Under the pieces are notes generated by a model. The model saw only the letters and a list, made by a program, of their open reading frames with translations, did no database searches and was not told where the DNA came from. Shown here piece by piece: positions 9,677-19,070 of a DNA stretch of 64,000 bases. Each line of letters starts with the position of its first letter. Positions within the stretch are counted from its first letter, which is position 1. The DNA lies in NCBI GenBank assembly GCA_044506885.1, contig JBIQKC010000001.1, positions 62,001-126,000 of the forward strand, given 5' to 3'. Made by a program: the position numbers and the translations under genes. The stretch comes from Croceibacterium_A sp044506885. Lineage in GTDB: Bacteria > Pseudomonadota > Alphaproteobacteria > Sphingomonadales > Sphingomonadaceae.

Positions 9677-10809
9677 CCCGCGCTCCGTTCGCGCAGGAGT
9701 TCGGCGGCGAAACGGCGATAGCGTGCGGCGATGCTCGACCAGGCGAACTGTTCCGCGCGCGAATCGGGCTCGCCGCGGCCGGCGCGCAGCGCGCGTGCGA
9801 TCGTCGCGGTCGTCAGCGCCCGATCCCCGGTATCGCACAGCGTCTCGCGCTCGCCCACGATCCAGCGCAGCCGCTCGCTGTCATGGCCGACGATCGGCAA
9901 CCCGCTCGCCATCGCTTCGACGAACACGTTGCCGAACGATTCCTCCAGCGACATGTGCAGGAAGGCATCGGCGGATCGGTAGAGCGCGGGCATCCGGCCG
10001 GCGGGCAGCGTCAGCCGTGTGAACCGCCCCGGCAGGATTTCCGCCGCCAGCGCATCGACCTGCTGACGCAACGGCCCGTCCCCGGCGACCGCGAAGTGAA
10101 CCCCGTCGAGCGGCGCGACCGCGCGCATTCCTTCGAGCACGCGCTTCGTTTCGATGAAAGCGCTGACCATCAGCACCACCGGCCGGTCGGCCGGAAGCCC
10201 GAACGCTTCGCGATCGCCGGCGATGCCGTGGAAGCGCGCCGGGTCGATGCCGTTGGGGATCAGCGCCGTACGCCAGCGCTTGCGGTTGCGCGCCTCGAAG
10301 TCGGGATTGGTGCAGACGAGCCCGTCGCATGCGAAGTAGCGGAACTCGGCCGCGTCGCTGAACGCCGGCCAATCGCCGTTCTGGGTCACGAACAGATGCA
10401 GCGGCCGCTTTCCGCCACGCCCGCGGCGGCGCAGCGCCCAGTGGGTGAACGGGAAGTTGCAGGTCACGGTCAGGTCATGATCGGCGGGGCGCCAGGCGCG
10501 GCCGAGGTTGAGCGCGAAGGTGGCGTCCTCCCACGCGGTGTCGGATCGGAACGGCGGAATTCGGGGCAGCCATTCCAGCCGGCGGCGGTTGATCGCCGCC
10601 ACCTGGCGGTAGTCGTAGGCGACGCTGCTTCTTTCCGGGCCGGAGCCGAGCACGGTCACCCGATCGCCCGCGCGCGCAAGCTCGTTCGCCACCGCGAGCA
10701 GCGCCACTTCGGCCCCGCGATCCTCGCGGTGGAAGCCCGGCAGGGCGAACAGGAACCGCAAGGGGCCGTCCGCCCGTTCACCCGCATCCGCTCCCTTCGC
10801 CCCGTCCAT
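9673..10809 (-). CDS. Glycosyltransferase family 4 (GT-B fold)
   Basis: 378-residue retaining glycosyltransferase. The N-terminal half has FLFALPGFHREDRGAE (glycine-loop region). The C-terminal Rossmann half has IPNGIDPARF, VAGDGPLRQQV and the donor-binding ExxFGNVFVEAMASG, which carries the EX7E pair of the GT4 family. ATG 10809 is chosen; a TTG start at 10875 would add 22 non-conserved residues. It overlaps the downstream GT2 gene by four bases, so the two form a coupled pair. The sugar specificity cannot be read from sequence. Confidence 0.83.
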   Translation of the reverse strand: MDGAKGADAGERADGPLRFLFALPGFHREDRGAEVALLAVANELARAGDRVTVLGSGPERSSVAYDYRQVAAINRRRLEWLPRIPPFRSDTAWEDATFALNLGRAWRPADHDLTVTCNFPFTHWALRRRGRGGKRPLHLFVTQNGDWPAFSDAAEFRYFACDGLVCTNPDFEARNRKRWRTALIPNGIDPARFHGIAGDREAFGLPADRPVVLMVSAFIETKRVLEGMRAVAPLDGVHFAVAGDGPLRQQVDALAAEILPGRFTRLTLPAGRMPALYRSADAFLHMSLEESFGNVFVEAMASGLPIVGHDSERLRWIVGERETLCDTGDRALTTATIARALRAGRGEPDSRAEQFAWSSIAARYRRFAAELLRERSAG

Positions 10810-11131
10810 CGTGTCCCGTCCGTCGTTCGCCAATCCAGATTCGTCCTTGCCCGTGCGGGACGTCGCGCACAGCAACGTGACGCGTATGTCCCACTGTGGG
10901 AAGATCGCACGATTTCGCTTTCGGATCGCGACAGTCGTGCTCTTGCTGCCGCGTGCTTATTAGCTTCATCTGTTATCGCGAGTCTGCAATAATGGCGCGG
11001 CTCCTCTCGGACTCGGCGCAATGAGCGCGCCGGTGGCGGTTTGCGCCGACGGCGAGGCGTGAGCGTGCGACGGTGTCCGTTCTCGACGGTGCGGCGCGGA
11101 TGAGCGTGGTTCGACTGCGAGGGAGGAGTCG
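10810..11131. promoter_or_regulatory. Divergent promoter region with a 13-bp palindrome
   Basis: The 322-base gap lies between the GT4/GT2 pair (minus) and the small accessory gene (plus). It contains no convincing gene. TCCCAC-T-GTGGGA at 10889-10901 is a perfect palindrome about 80 bases upstream of the GT4 start and could be an operator. No clear sigma-70 promoter was identified. Confidence 0.35.
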
Positions 11132-11410
11132 ATGGAGACAATTTGGGATTGGATTACGGTCATTGCTTTCGGCGGGCTGGTCGTGCTCATGCTCAACCGT
11201 TCCGCACAGGACGAGCCGTCCGATCACCTGGCGCAATACCTGGTGCCGGCGGCTGGCTGCGCCATTTCCAACTACATCGGCAACAATTATAACGACATCG
11301 GCGCGGCCGTCGTGCTCGGGCTCGTCGCCGTCTATGTCTACAAGGTTCTCAAGTGGCCGCCGAAGGACTTCTTCGGCGGCGGCTCCAACGATCAGGGGGG
11401 GAGCGGCTAG
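11132..11410 (+). CDS. Small membrane protein, probable XrtV-system accessory protein
   Basis: 92-residue protein with a short N-terminal hydrophobic segment (about 5-22) and a second one (about 48-70, ending VYKVLKWPP), then a Gly/Ser-rich tail. GGGAGGAG lies 6-13 bases before the ATG. The family occurs beside V-type exosortases in sphingomonads as a sorting-system accessory protein. I recognise it from memory of that family and from context, not from a motif with known function. It is followed after 18 bases by the SleB-type gene, probably in one transcript. Confidence 0.6.
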   Translation: METIWDWITVIAFGGLVVLMLNRSAQDEPSDHLAQYLVPAAGCAISNYIGNNYNDIGAAVVLGLVAVYVYKVLKWPPKDFFGGGSNDQGGSG

Positions 11411-11428
11411 CCCGCTCTTGCCGCGCTC

Positions 11429-12433
11429 TTGACCGAGCATTCCGAAGCGATCGCCGGCCGCCGGCCGCGCCGCGCCCGCCGACGTATCGCCGTCGCCTTC
11501 GCGGGTATCGCGCTGGTCGCCGCCCTGACGCTTGCCTGGATGCGGCCCGACATCGCCCCGTGGCGCGCCGAGCCGCCGCCCCCGGCCGCCACGCAGGCGG
11601 TCGAACCGCTGCTCGATACGCAATTGATGCCGGTGTCGATCGAAGAGGCGGAACGCCTGAATGCGTTGCGCCCGGTCGATGTGGTGGAAGTGGCGGCGGC
11701 GCGGCCGTTCGACATCGGCGACCGGTTTAGGGCCGACCCGCGCTTCGCTTCGGCTGTCGACTGTCTCAGCCAGGCTATCTACTACGAAGCCGCCAGCGAG
11801 AGCGAAAGCGGGCAACGAGCGGTGGCGCAAGTCGTGCTCAATCGCGTGCGTCATCCGGCCTTTCCCAACACCGTGTGCGGCGTGGTCTATCAGGGGTCGG
11901 AGCTTGCGACCGGCTGCCAGTTCACATTTACCTGCGACGGCAGCCTGGCCCGCGCGCCATCGCATTACGGCTGGGCGCGCGCGCGCCAGATCGCGCTCGC
12001 CGCGCTGTCGGGGTGGGTGGAGCCGGCGGTGGGCACCGCCACGCACTACCATGCCTCGTATGTCCTGCCGTACTGGGCGGGGTCGCTGGACAAGGTCCGG
12101 TCGATCGGGATGCATATCTTCTACGCCATGCGCGGCTCGATGGGATCGCGCGCCGCCTTCGTCGCGCGCTACGACCTGTCGGGGGAATATGTTCCGGTAA
12201 GCCGGGATCAGCCGATGATCGGATACGACTTCGGCGTGGTCGACGCGGCCGGACCCGAAGCCATGTCGGCCCCCCAGATGCCGCTCACCGGCCTGGAGCA
12301 TCTTTCTCCGCCGCAAGGGCCGGCCGCCGATGCGCCGGTCCTGCGGACCGCGCCCACGCCGGCGCTGCGCGCGGACGAGGAAGCCGGAGAATTGATCGTA
12401 GGCGGAGGAAATGCGGAACGGCCCGCCGATTGA
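11429..12433 (+). CDS. SleB-type cell wall hydrolase
   Basis: 334-residue protein with one N-terminal membrane anchor (about 22-38) and a periplasmic SleB/CwlJ-like domain at roughly 110-240. Visible family signatures are IYYEAASESESGQRAVAQVVLN (catalytic Glu in YYEA), GCQFTFTCDG and ATHYHASYVLPYW. Predicted to cleave peptidoglycan, perhaps to let the envelope-spanning export apparatus assemble. No ATG precedes the membrane anchor in frame. The TTG at 11429 is the farthest supported start but has no clear ribosome-binding site, so translation may depend on the gene just upstream. The C-terminal 90 residues are low-complexity. Confidence 0.78.
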   Translation: MTEHSEAIAGRRPRRARRRIAVAFAGIALVAALTLAWMRPDIAPWRAEPPPPAATQAVEPLLDTQLMPVSIEEAERLNALRPVDVVEVAAARPFDIGDRFRADPRFASAVDCLSQAIYYEAASESESGQRAVAQVVLNRVRHPAFPNTVCGVVYQGSELATGCQFTFTCDGSLARAPSHYGWARARQIALAALSGWVEPAVGTATHYHASYVLPYWAGSLDKVRSIGMHIFYAMRGSMGSRAAFVARYDLSGEYVPVSRDQPMIGYDFGVVDAAGPEAMSAPQMPLTGLEHLSPPQGPAADAPVLRTAPTPALRADEEAGELIVGGGNAERPAD

Positions 12434-12443
12434 AGGCGGGTGA

Positions 12444-13238
12444 CTAGCGCTTGCCGCCGTAATTCTTGAGGCCGTAGGGGTCGCCGTAGCCGTAGCCGTA
12501 TTCGTCGGCGAAGCCGCCCTTGTAGCGGTTGAGCACCGAGCCGATGCACGGCGTCGGCTTGAGCAGGGCGATCGATTCCTCGATCTGGCGGGCGGTGGTA
12601 CGGCCGTGGTCCACGACCATCAGGTAGGCGTCGAGCTTCTGCGCGCACAGCATCGTATCGTCGTTGGCGAATACGGGCGGCAGGTCGCAGATCACGATGA
12701 ACTCGTCCGGCAGCGCGCGCAGATTGTCGATCAGGCGGTTGAAGCGGTCGCCGCTCAGCAGGGTGCTCGAATCGGCGATCCAGTCGCGGGTCGGCAGGAC
12801 GAACAGATCGCCGTCGTTGATCCGGTAAACCGCGCCGCGCCAGTCATCCTGCTCGCCGGAGAGATATTCGTTGAGAGCGACGGGCGCCTCCGCGCCGAGG
12901 CTGTGCAGGATGGATCCCCGCCGCAGGTCGAAATCGCACAGCAGGACCTTGCGGCCTTCGACCTTCGACAGCGCGGCGGCAAGGTTGATCGACGTGAACG
13001 TCTTGCCCGCCGCCGGCGTGGCGCTGGTCACGCCGAGAATGCGCCAGCCCGTCTCGTCCATCTTCTTGGTAAGCTGCGTGCGCAGGAGATTGAACGGCCG
13101 CGAACCGGGGTCGAGGGTGTCGAAACCGACGAACTGGTGTTCGCTCAGCCATTCGGGCGGAATTTCGAGCGTTTGCACGGCCTGGGGATCGCCGCCGGGC
13201 ATCCGTGTCGCCATACTTGCGAAGTTCATCTCAGTCAT
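12444..13238 (-). CDS. CpsD/CapB-type bacterial tyrosine kinase
   Basis: 264-residue cytoplasmic BY-kinase, the ATPase half of a split Wzc. Walker A is SATPAAGKTFTS (72-83), Walker A' is VLLCDFDLRRG (98-108), and Walker B is FIVICDLPP near 180. The C-terminus carries a tyrosine cluster (YGYGYGDPYG), the usual autophosphorylation tail. The ATG at 13238 is chosen because it overlaps the end of the chain-length gene by 8 bases and follows GGGGAG. With the co-polymerase encoded just upstream it should control polymer length and export by phosphorylation cycling. Confidence 0.88.
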   Translation of the reverse strand: MTEMNFASMATRMPGGDPQAVQTLEIPPEWLSEHQFVGFDTLDPGSRPFNLLRTQLTKKMDETGWRILGVTSATPAAGKTFTSINLAAALSKVEGRKVLLCDFDLRRGSILHSLGAEAPVALNEYLSGEQDDWRGAVYRINDGDLFVLPTRDWIADSSTLLSGDRFNRLIDNLRALPDEFIVICDLPPVFANDDTMLCAQKLDAYLMVVDHGRTTARQIEESIALLKPTPCIGSVLNRYKGGFADEYGYGYGDPYGLKNYGGKR

Positions 13239-14721
13239 CGCCCAACTCCCCGGCGCTCGCTCGGGCAAGTCGTCGTTTCCGTGACCGGCCCCACGGCCAG
13301 CCCCGCTTCCGCCCGGCGCCGCGACTCCGATCGGCGCGCGCCGAGATCATCGGGACCATCGCGAGCGGGCGGGCGCCGGTTACCGCGGCAATCGCCGCGG
13401 GGCTGCGGACGGGATGGAAGATCATCTCGATCGCCAGCGCCATGGCCAGGCCGAGGCCGAGGCCGCCGGCCAGTCCGAGCGCCACGATCAGGGGCCGATT
13501 GGGAGAAGCGGGAGAATCGGGCACCACCGGCGGATCCACGACCAGCAGCCGTTCGCCCATCTGTTCCTCGTCGGCGCGCGCGCCGGCGCGCGCGGCAAGC
13601 AGGCGGCCGGAGATCGAATCGAGCTGGCGGTAAAGGGCCTGCAACCCTTGCTGGAGTTGAGCGACTTCCTGCTGGATCACCGGCGCGCGCGCGCGATTTT
13701 CGAGAACTTGCGATACCTGGGCGGTTTCGCGGTTCTTCGCCGCTTGCAGCGTGGCGATCTGTTCGTTGTTGTAGGCGATCTGGCGGTCGATCGATTCGGT
13801 CGGCAGCGCCTCGATCTGTTGCGCCGCCAGGGCTTTCGCTTCGGCAAGGCGCTGCCTCGCGATCGCGACGTCGGGATGGCTTTCGGCATATACCGCTCTC
13901 GCGGCCGCCAGTTGCTGTTCCGCCTGAACGACCGTGGGCGCGCGCGCACTGGCCGTCTCCATGTTCCGGCGCTGTTCGCGCAGCGAGGCGTTTTCGTTCT
14001 CGATCGCGGCTATCTGCAAATCGTAGGACATGCCGCTGGTGCTGATTACCGTGCCGTTGGATGCGGCAAGGACGCCGCCATAGCGCGCGTTGAGCGAAGC
14101 GATCTGGTCCTCCGCTTCGCCGATCTGGCGCTGGAGGTTGGCTTCCTGCTCCTCGAGGAACTGCACCGTCTGGAGCCGCTGCGAGGTGTTCGTCGTGGCG
14201 TTCAGCTCGACGACGCTTTCCATCAGCTGCTGCGCCACCGCCTGCGCCTTCGTAGGGTCCTTGTATTCGAACGAGAGCCGCACAGCGATCGTCCGGTCCC
14301 GCGCCGCGCTCAGGTCGATCTTTTCCGGAACCAGCGTGATCGAATCGCGCATGTTTTCGACCAGTGTCGACAGCGGCTTGCTGGCGCGCTCCTCCACATA
14401 GAGCTGGTTGGCCTCGATCATCTCTATCAGTTCGGGCCGGCTGATGATCTGCTGCCGGATGGCTTCGATCCGGCGATCGATCTCGGTGGTGGAGCCGGCG
14501 CCGATCACGTCCTCCGGCAAGCTGGGCGCTTGAACCAGCAGAACCGCCGACGATTGATAGGTCGTGGGCAGCAGGACGGCGGCCGCGCTCGCGGCGATCA
14601 GCCCCAGCAGCGTGGGAATGACGATGAACCAGCGGCGTTGCCACAAGATCGCCGGCAGTTGCCCGATCATTGCGCCAAGGCCGCCGCCTTGCTGCTCGTC
14701 GTCGTCCGCGCTGTAGCTCAT
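13231..14721 (-). CDS. GumC/Wzz-like polysaccharide co-polymerase
   Basis: 496-residue inner-membrane chain-length determinant. A first span (about 31-52) follows a cytoplasmic N-terminus. A large periplasmic coiled-coil domain then extends from about 60 to 420, with many Gln/Glu/Ala heptads. A second span is near 432-452, after the proline-rich VDPPVVPDSPASPNRP motif typical of Wzz/GumC. The C-terminal kinase domain of full-length Wzc is missing and is supplied by the next gene, which overlaps by 8 bases. It sets chain length and bridges the polymerase and the outer-membrane exporter. Confidence 0.85.
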   Translation of the reverse strand: MSYSADDDEQQGGGLGAMIGQLPAILWQRRWFIVIPTLLGLIAASAAAVLLPTTYQSSAVLLVQAPSLPEDVIGAGSTTEIDRRIEAIRQQIISRPELIEMIEANQLYVEERASKPLSTLVENMRDSITLVPEKIDLSAARDRTIAVRLSFEYKDPTKAQAVAQQLMESVVELNATTNTSQRLQTVQFLEEQEANLQRQIGEAEDQIASLNARYGGVLAASNGTVISTSGMSYDLQIAAIENENASLREQRRNMETASARAPTVVQAEQQLAAARAVYAESHPDVAIARQRLAEAKALAAQQIEALPTESIDRQIAYNNEQIATLQAAKNRETAQVSQVLENRARAPVIQQEVAQLQQGLQALYRQLDSISGRLLAARAGARADEEQMGERLLVVDPPVVPDSPASPNRPLIVALGLAGGLGLGLAMALAIEMIFHPVRSPAAIAAVTGARPLAMVPMISARADRSRGAGRKRGWPWGRSRKRRLARASAGELGDD

Positions 14722-15980
14722 CGGGTCCGTCCCAGGCGGACAGTGACCCCCGCCGAAAGGCTTACGCTCGGATCGACGGTCCTGCCGCTATAGAAGGACC
14801 TGTGCGATGTCGTCCGCACGAAGCCGCTCAACCGTTCGTTGAACACCCTGGAGAACATCGCGCTGGCGCTGACGTACTCGACCTTGCCAAACCGGTTGCC
14901 GACCAGCGCGGCCGCCGCGCCGACGTGAGAATAGCCGACCGTCGCCGAGACGCTGTCGCGTTCCGACAGGCGCCGCGAATAATTCATCGACAGCGCGTCG
15001 GTCGTGCGCACGCCGCCGTATCCGGTAGGCTGGGGCAACCTGCTGTACCCCAGGCAGAAGCTGCCTTCGGAGTATCTGCGGCAGAGCGATGCGTTGGTCG
15101 CCAGGGTGGTAACCTTGCGGCGCGGGATCGCCGGGGTCGGATCCGTTTGCGTGAACGCGGCGCCGGCCGATGCCTGAAGCGTCCACACCTCGTCCATCCG
15201 GTGGGAGAGCGTGCCGAACGCAACGATCGACTCGGCATCGCCCGATCCGGGGCCGGCATAGTCGGTCTTCGTGTACGACACCTCGGTTCCGATGTTCGTC
15301 CGCTCGTTCAGTATGCGCGTCACGTGCGCGCTTGCGCCGTATGACTGGTATTCCTGCGCGCCGGGCACATCGTAGGACGCGTCCCGGAAGTGGAAATTCA
15401 CGCCGCCCGAGTGCCGTTCGTCCATGATATAGGACGCGCCCATCCCGACCGAGATCGTCGTTGCCCGGCCTCTCTGGCCGAGCAGGGTGACGTCGGGATC
15501 GAAGATCTCGTCGATCGGGCCGGGCGGCGGCGGAACGCCCACGCCGCCGCCGGGAGTTCCTATGCTATCCGGCGGGACGATGGCCGCGAAGCCGCCGCGC
15601 GATACCGTCGACGACAGCCGGGCGTTGCCGCTCAGGGTCAGGCGTTCGTTCGCGCGATGCGAAATGCCGGCGCTCGCGCCGTAGTCGTCTTCCAGGCCGT
15701 GGTATCGCGAGTACTGCCGCAGCCTGGCGTATCCGCGCAAATCGAATGCCGTCAGGCCGTCGCTTTCCCTCAGCCACGGCCGCACTTCCATCGTTGCGGC
15801 GGCGGCCGCGCCGGTATCGACCTGCGCGAGATAGGGGTTCGAAATCACTTCCGCCCCGAGCGATACGTCGACGCCGCCGCGCATCTCCTGCGCTGCCGCG
15901 CCGCCTGCGACGGCCATGGCGAGCATCGCGCCGCCCACCAGGAACATCCCGCGCCGAAGCTGTGAACCGGGCGTCGTCAC
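14718..15980 (-). CDS. Outer-membrane beta-barrel protein of the polysaccharide locus
   Basis: 420-residue exported protein. A signal peptide ends near GGAAAQ, and the rest alternates polar and aromatic residues in many predicted beta strands, ending in SLSAGVTVRLGRTR. It resembles the barrels found in exosortase/exopolysaccharide loci that probably help pass polymer through the outer membrane. GTG 15980 is chosen because it overlaps the stop of the export gene as GTGA. An ATG at 15947 would also leave an intact signal peptide. It ends four bases into the start region of the GumC-like gene, so OPX, barrel, GumC and kinase form one coupled operon. Confidence 0.75.
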   Translation of the reverse strand: MTTPGSQLRRGMFLVGGAMLAMAVAGGAAAQEMRGGVDVSLGAEVISNPYLAQVDTGAAAAATMEVRPWLRESDGLTAFDLRGYARLRQYSRYHGLEDDYGASAGISHRANERLTLSGNARLSSTVSRGGFAAIVPPDSIGTPGGGVGVPPPPGPIDEIFDPDVTLLGQRGRATTISVGMGASYIMDERHSGGVNFHFRDASYDVPGAQEYQSYGASAHVTRILNERTNIGTEVSYTKTDYAGPGSGDAESIVAFGTLSHRMDEVWTLQASAGAAFTQTDPTPAIPRRKVTTLATNASLCRRYSEGSFCLGYSRLPQPTGYGGVRTTDALSMNYSRRLSERDSVSATVGYSHVGAAAALVGNRFGKVEYVSASAMFSRVFNERLSGFVRTTSHRSFYSGRTVDPSVSLSAGVTVRLGRTR

Positions 15981-16636
15981 GGCACGATGATCACATCGCC
16001 GGGCGACAGCTCGACGAGGCCCGACCGGGCGATGTCGGAGGCGTCCGCCCCAGGCTTGAACAGATTCGACAGCCGCACCCTGTAGGTGGAAAGCTCGTCG
16101 TTCCGGCGGGTTATGACCAGAACGTTGTCGAGGTTGGCGAACTCCGCCGGACCGCCCGCGAGGCTCAATGCGTCGAGCACATTGACGTAGCGCCCGGCGT
16201 TGTACGACCCCGGCGAACGCACCTTGCCCATGACCGAGAACTGCATGCCCGACGGCGATTGCACCGAAACGGTCACGAACGGCACCTGGCCGCGATACTG
16301 GTCGCGCAACCGGTCGCTGACCATGCGCTCGACATCCTGCGGCAGCTGGCCTTCGACCTTGAGCTGTCCGACCAGCGGAAACGCTATCGTTCCGTCGGGC
16401 AGCACGCGCAGCACGCGCTGGAGCCGTTCTTCGCCCCAGACGTAGATTTCCAGCTCGTCGCCGGGATTGATCCGATAGGCCGACACTGCCGGCGTAGGCT
16501 GCCGCTCGACGCTCTGGACGGCAGGCGCCGGCTCGGCGACGTCTTCCTGCGCGATGGCGCTCGTGGACAACGCAAAGGCGATCGGCACCGCTACGAACAT
16601 GGCGACGAAACAACGGCTTCGCCCATGGGGAGGCAT
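15977..16636 (-). CDS. Wza-type polysaccharide export lipoprotein-like protein (OPX)
   Basis: 219-residue periplasmic/outer-membrane protein. The signal peptide (residues 1-30) ends ALSTSAIAQ. The polysaccharide export domain starts YRINPGDELEIYVWGEE (54-70). An SLBB domain follows (VMGKVRSPGSYNAGR, then VLDALSLAGGP), and the C-terminus is SPGDVIIVP. No lipobox cysteine is present, and the protein is short compared with E. coli Wza, as in many alphaproteobacterial forms. ATG 16636 fits the signal peptide. First gene of the coupled four-gene export operon; divergent from the TPR lipoprotein with only 67 bases between the starts. Confidence 0.86.
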   Translation of the reverse strand: MPPHGRSRCFVAMFVAVPIAFALSTSAIAQEDVAEPAPAVQSVERQPTPAVSAYRINPGDELEIYVWGEERLQRVLRVLPDGTIAFPLVGQLKVEGQLPQDVERMVSDRLRDQYRGQVPFVTVSVQSPSGMQFSVMGKVRSPGSYNAGRYVNVLDALSLAGGPAEFANLDNVLVITRRNDELSTYRVRLSNLFKPGADASDIARSGLVELSPGDVIIVP

Positions 16637-16703
16637 ATATCGATGCAACTCGTCCCCCGGAATTGCGCTAGACTGGACGTGAGCGGCGGCTATTAACACG
16701 CCG

Positions 16704-18284
16704 ATGCCGGAAAACCAGTGTTTTGTAGGCAGCCCGCGGGTGGCCAAAGGGTGGTGTTCCGTATTGGCACTGGCCGCCGCGCTTGCGTTAACGGGCTGCT
16801 CGGACAGGAACGAGCGCGCCTTCGCCGAAGCGCAGCGGGCGGAAGCGCTCATGCAGCAAGGCAATCTCCCCGAAGCGCGCATGGCGATCGCCAGCGCGCT
16901 CAGGCTGCGCGACGATCAGGTCGATTACCTGCTGCTCGACGCCCGGATCAAGTTCATGATGCAGGACATTCGCGGGGCCTACGAAGGCTACCGGGTCGTG
17001 CTGGCGATGAATCCGAACAATCCCGAAGCGCTGCTGGGGGTCGCGCAGTTGGGGATGTCGACCGGCAACGAGCGCGAATCGCGCGACGCCGCCGACCGCA
17101 TCCTCGCCATGGAGCCATCTCAGCCCGATGCGCTGCTCATCAAGGGCGTCCACGCGCTCAACCGCAAGCGGCACGAAGAGGCGCTGGAACTCGGCGAACG
17201 GCTGCTGGCCGGAGCGCCGGGGGATACGCGAGGCATCGTCCTCAAGGCGCGGGCGATCTCGCTTCTCGGCCGGCCGGACGAAGCGCTCGAACTGCTGCTC
17301 GATGCAGCCACGGGCAGCGGCAACAACGACATGCTGGCCACCGCGATGCTCGAAGTCGCGCGCGACAAGAGCAATGTCCAGGTCATGCTCGAACAGCTTG
17401 CGCTGTTGCGAGGTTCGCGCCCGAACAGCATCGACCTGGCGATCGACGAAGCCAACATCCGCTACAAGAGCGGCGACCGGGAACGCGCGCGGACCGTGGG
17501 CCGCGAAATCCTCGACCGGCACGGCGACAATGCCGAGGCGCTATCGCGGCTCGCGGATCTGTGGCTCGAATACGACGGCGATCCGCTCACCGCCGCCGAG
17601 CGGGCTTCGCTGGCGGCCGGCGGCAAGCGGGGGGCGCGGCTGGCTCTGGCGAAGTACTATTTCGACCGTGGCGATCTGGCGGCGGCGGAGCCGCTCGTCG
17701 CATCGCTCGGCGGCGATCGCGCGGGTGGGCTCAAGGCGCGGATCGCGCTGGCGCTCGGCCGGCCGGGCGCGGCGGCGGCGGTCGAGGACATAGCCGCGCG
17801 CGACACGTCGAATTGCGATGCGCTTGCCGCGCTGGCCGAGATCCGCCTCGGGCGCGGAGATGCGCGCGGGGCGGTGATCGCCGCCCAGACGCTGGCGGCC
17901 GAATGCGAAGACCGCAACGACGGCTTCCTGCTGCTCGCGCGGGCCTACGATGCGCAGGGCCGCACGGCGGGGGTCGAGCGCGCCTATCGCGAAGGGGTCT
18001 CGGTCCGGCCGCTCGATCGCATTCTCTCCGCTCGCCTCGCCGAGTGGCTGTTGAGCCAGGGCCGCGAACAGGCGGCGGTTTCCGCCGCGCGCCGGCTTGC
18101 CCAGAGCGTTCCGGCCAAAGTCAGCTCGTGGCGGTTGCTGGCCGAGATTTGCCTGCAAGCGGACGACGCCGTCTGCGCCGGGAGCGCGCGCGAACGGGAG
18201 GAGGAGGCCCGGACGAACTACGTGATCGACCTGCCGCCCGGTCAGCGGGCCGCCAATCCGCTGCTCGGGCAACGCTGGCAATGA
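16704..18284 (+). CDS. Tetratricopeptide-repeat lipoprotein of the exosortase/EPS locus
   Basis: 526-residue protein. A lipoprotein signal (lipobox LTGC, Cys32) is followed by at least ten TPR-like helical pairs from about 40 to 500, for example AEALMQQGNLPEARMAIASA and GDLAAAEPLVASLGGD. Such long TPR lipoproteins are regular members of exosortase-associated polysaccharide loci and are thought to scaffold the periplasmic export complex. Its stop overlaps the next start as ATGA. The start ATG 16704 is directly divergent from the export gene. Confidence 0.8.
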   Translation: MPENQCFVGSPRVAKGWCSVLALAAALALTGCSDRNERAFAEAQRAEALMQQGNLPEARMAIASALRLRDDQVDYLLLDARIKFMMQDIRGAYEGYRVVLAMNPNNPEALLGVAQLGMSTGNERESRDAADRILAMEPSQPDALLIKGVHALNRKRHEEALELGERLLAGAPGDTRGIVLKARAISLLGRPDEALELLLDAATGSGNNDMLATAMLEVARDKSNVQVMLEQLALLRGSRPNSIDLAIDEANIRYKSGDRERARTVGREILDRHGDNAEALSRLADLWLEYDGDPLTAAERASLAAGGKRGARLALAKYYFDRGDLAAAEPLVASLGGDRAGGLKARIALALGRPGAAAAVEDIAARDTSNCDALAALAEIRLGRGDARGAVIAAQTLAAECEDRNDGFLLLARAYDAQGRTAGVERAYREGVSVRPLDRILSARLAEWLLSQGREQAAVSAARRLAQSVPAKVSSWRLLAEICLQADDAVCAGSAREREEEARTNYVIDLPPGQRAANPLLGQRWQ

Positions 18285-19054
18285 AGTCCGCGGACGGCGG
18301 GTTTCCGTCGCAGACCTTCCTCGGCGTCGAATTCGCCCGCTGCGATCCCGCCGCGGCGCTCGCCTGGGTCCAGGCGGCGGCGAAAGGCGATCGTTTCAGC
18401 TATGTGGTCACGCCCAATGTCGATCACCTGGTCATGCTCGACGGCGATGGGGCCGAGCCGTGGCGGAGCGCCTATCGCGAGGCGGTCGCGCAGTCCGACC
18501 TGTGCCTCAACGACAGCCGCGTGCTGTCGCGGCTGGCGCGCCTGTCCGGCATGACGCTCGACCTCGTCCCCGGCAGCGACTTCACCGGGCTGCTGGTCGA
18601 AGGCGGCATAGCGCCGGGGGTGTCGATCGCGCTGGTCGGCGGGCAACCGCGCGAGGCCGAATGGTTGCGCACGGTGCTGCCCCAATCGCCGGTCGCCCAT
18701 ATGAACCCGCCGATGGGGGTGCGCGACAATCCCGCGATACATGACGAGATCGCAGAGTTCGTGGAAGCACAGGCGGCCGACATGGTCTTTCTGGCGATGG
18801 GCGCGCCGCAGAGCGAGATCGTCGCCCGGCGCATCGCCGAGCGGGGCCGCGCGCGGGGCGTGGGGCTTTGTATCGGCGCGTCGGTCGAATTCCTCAGCGG
18901 CGCGCGCCGCCGCGCGCCTCGCCTGATGCAGCTTGCGGGGCTCGAATGGCTGTTCCGTCTCGGTTCCGAGCCCCGCCGCCTGTGGCGCCGCTATCTCGTC
19001 GACGGCCCGCGGATCTTCCGCATCTGGCTGCGTCACCGCCGCGCGAAACCCTGA
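18281..19054 (+). CDS. WecG/TagA/CpsF-family glycosyltransferase
   Basis: 257-residue GT26-family enzyme. Family signatures are VVTPNVDHLVML near the N-terminus, LCLNDSRVLSR, VPGSDFTG, and the MGAPQSEIVA block. Members add ManNAc(A)-type or related sugars to lipid-linked disaccharides. The start is set by a four-base ATGA overlap with the TPR gene. The C-terminal Arg/Pro-rich stretch (RLGSEPRRLWRRYLVDGP) is the usual membrane-association tail. Last plus-strand gene before the minus-oriented spike pair. Confidence 0.87.
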   Translation: MKSADGGFPSQTFLGVEFARCDPAAALAWVQAAAKGDRFSYVVTPNVDHLVMLDGDGAEPWRSAYREAVAQSDLCLNDSRVLSRLARLSGMTLDLVPGSDFTGLLVEGGIAPGVSIALVGGQPREAEWLRTVLPQSPVAHMNPPMGVRDNPAIHDEIAEFVEAQAADMVFLAMGAPQSEIVARRIAERGRARGVGLCIGASVEFLSGARRRAPRLMQLAGLEWLFRLGSEPRRLWRRYLVDGPRIFRIWLRHRRAKP

Positions 19055-19070
19055 GGCGGCCGCCTCACCG

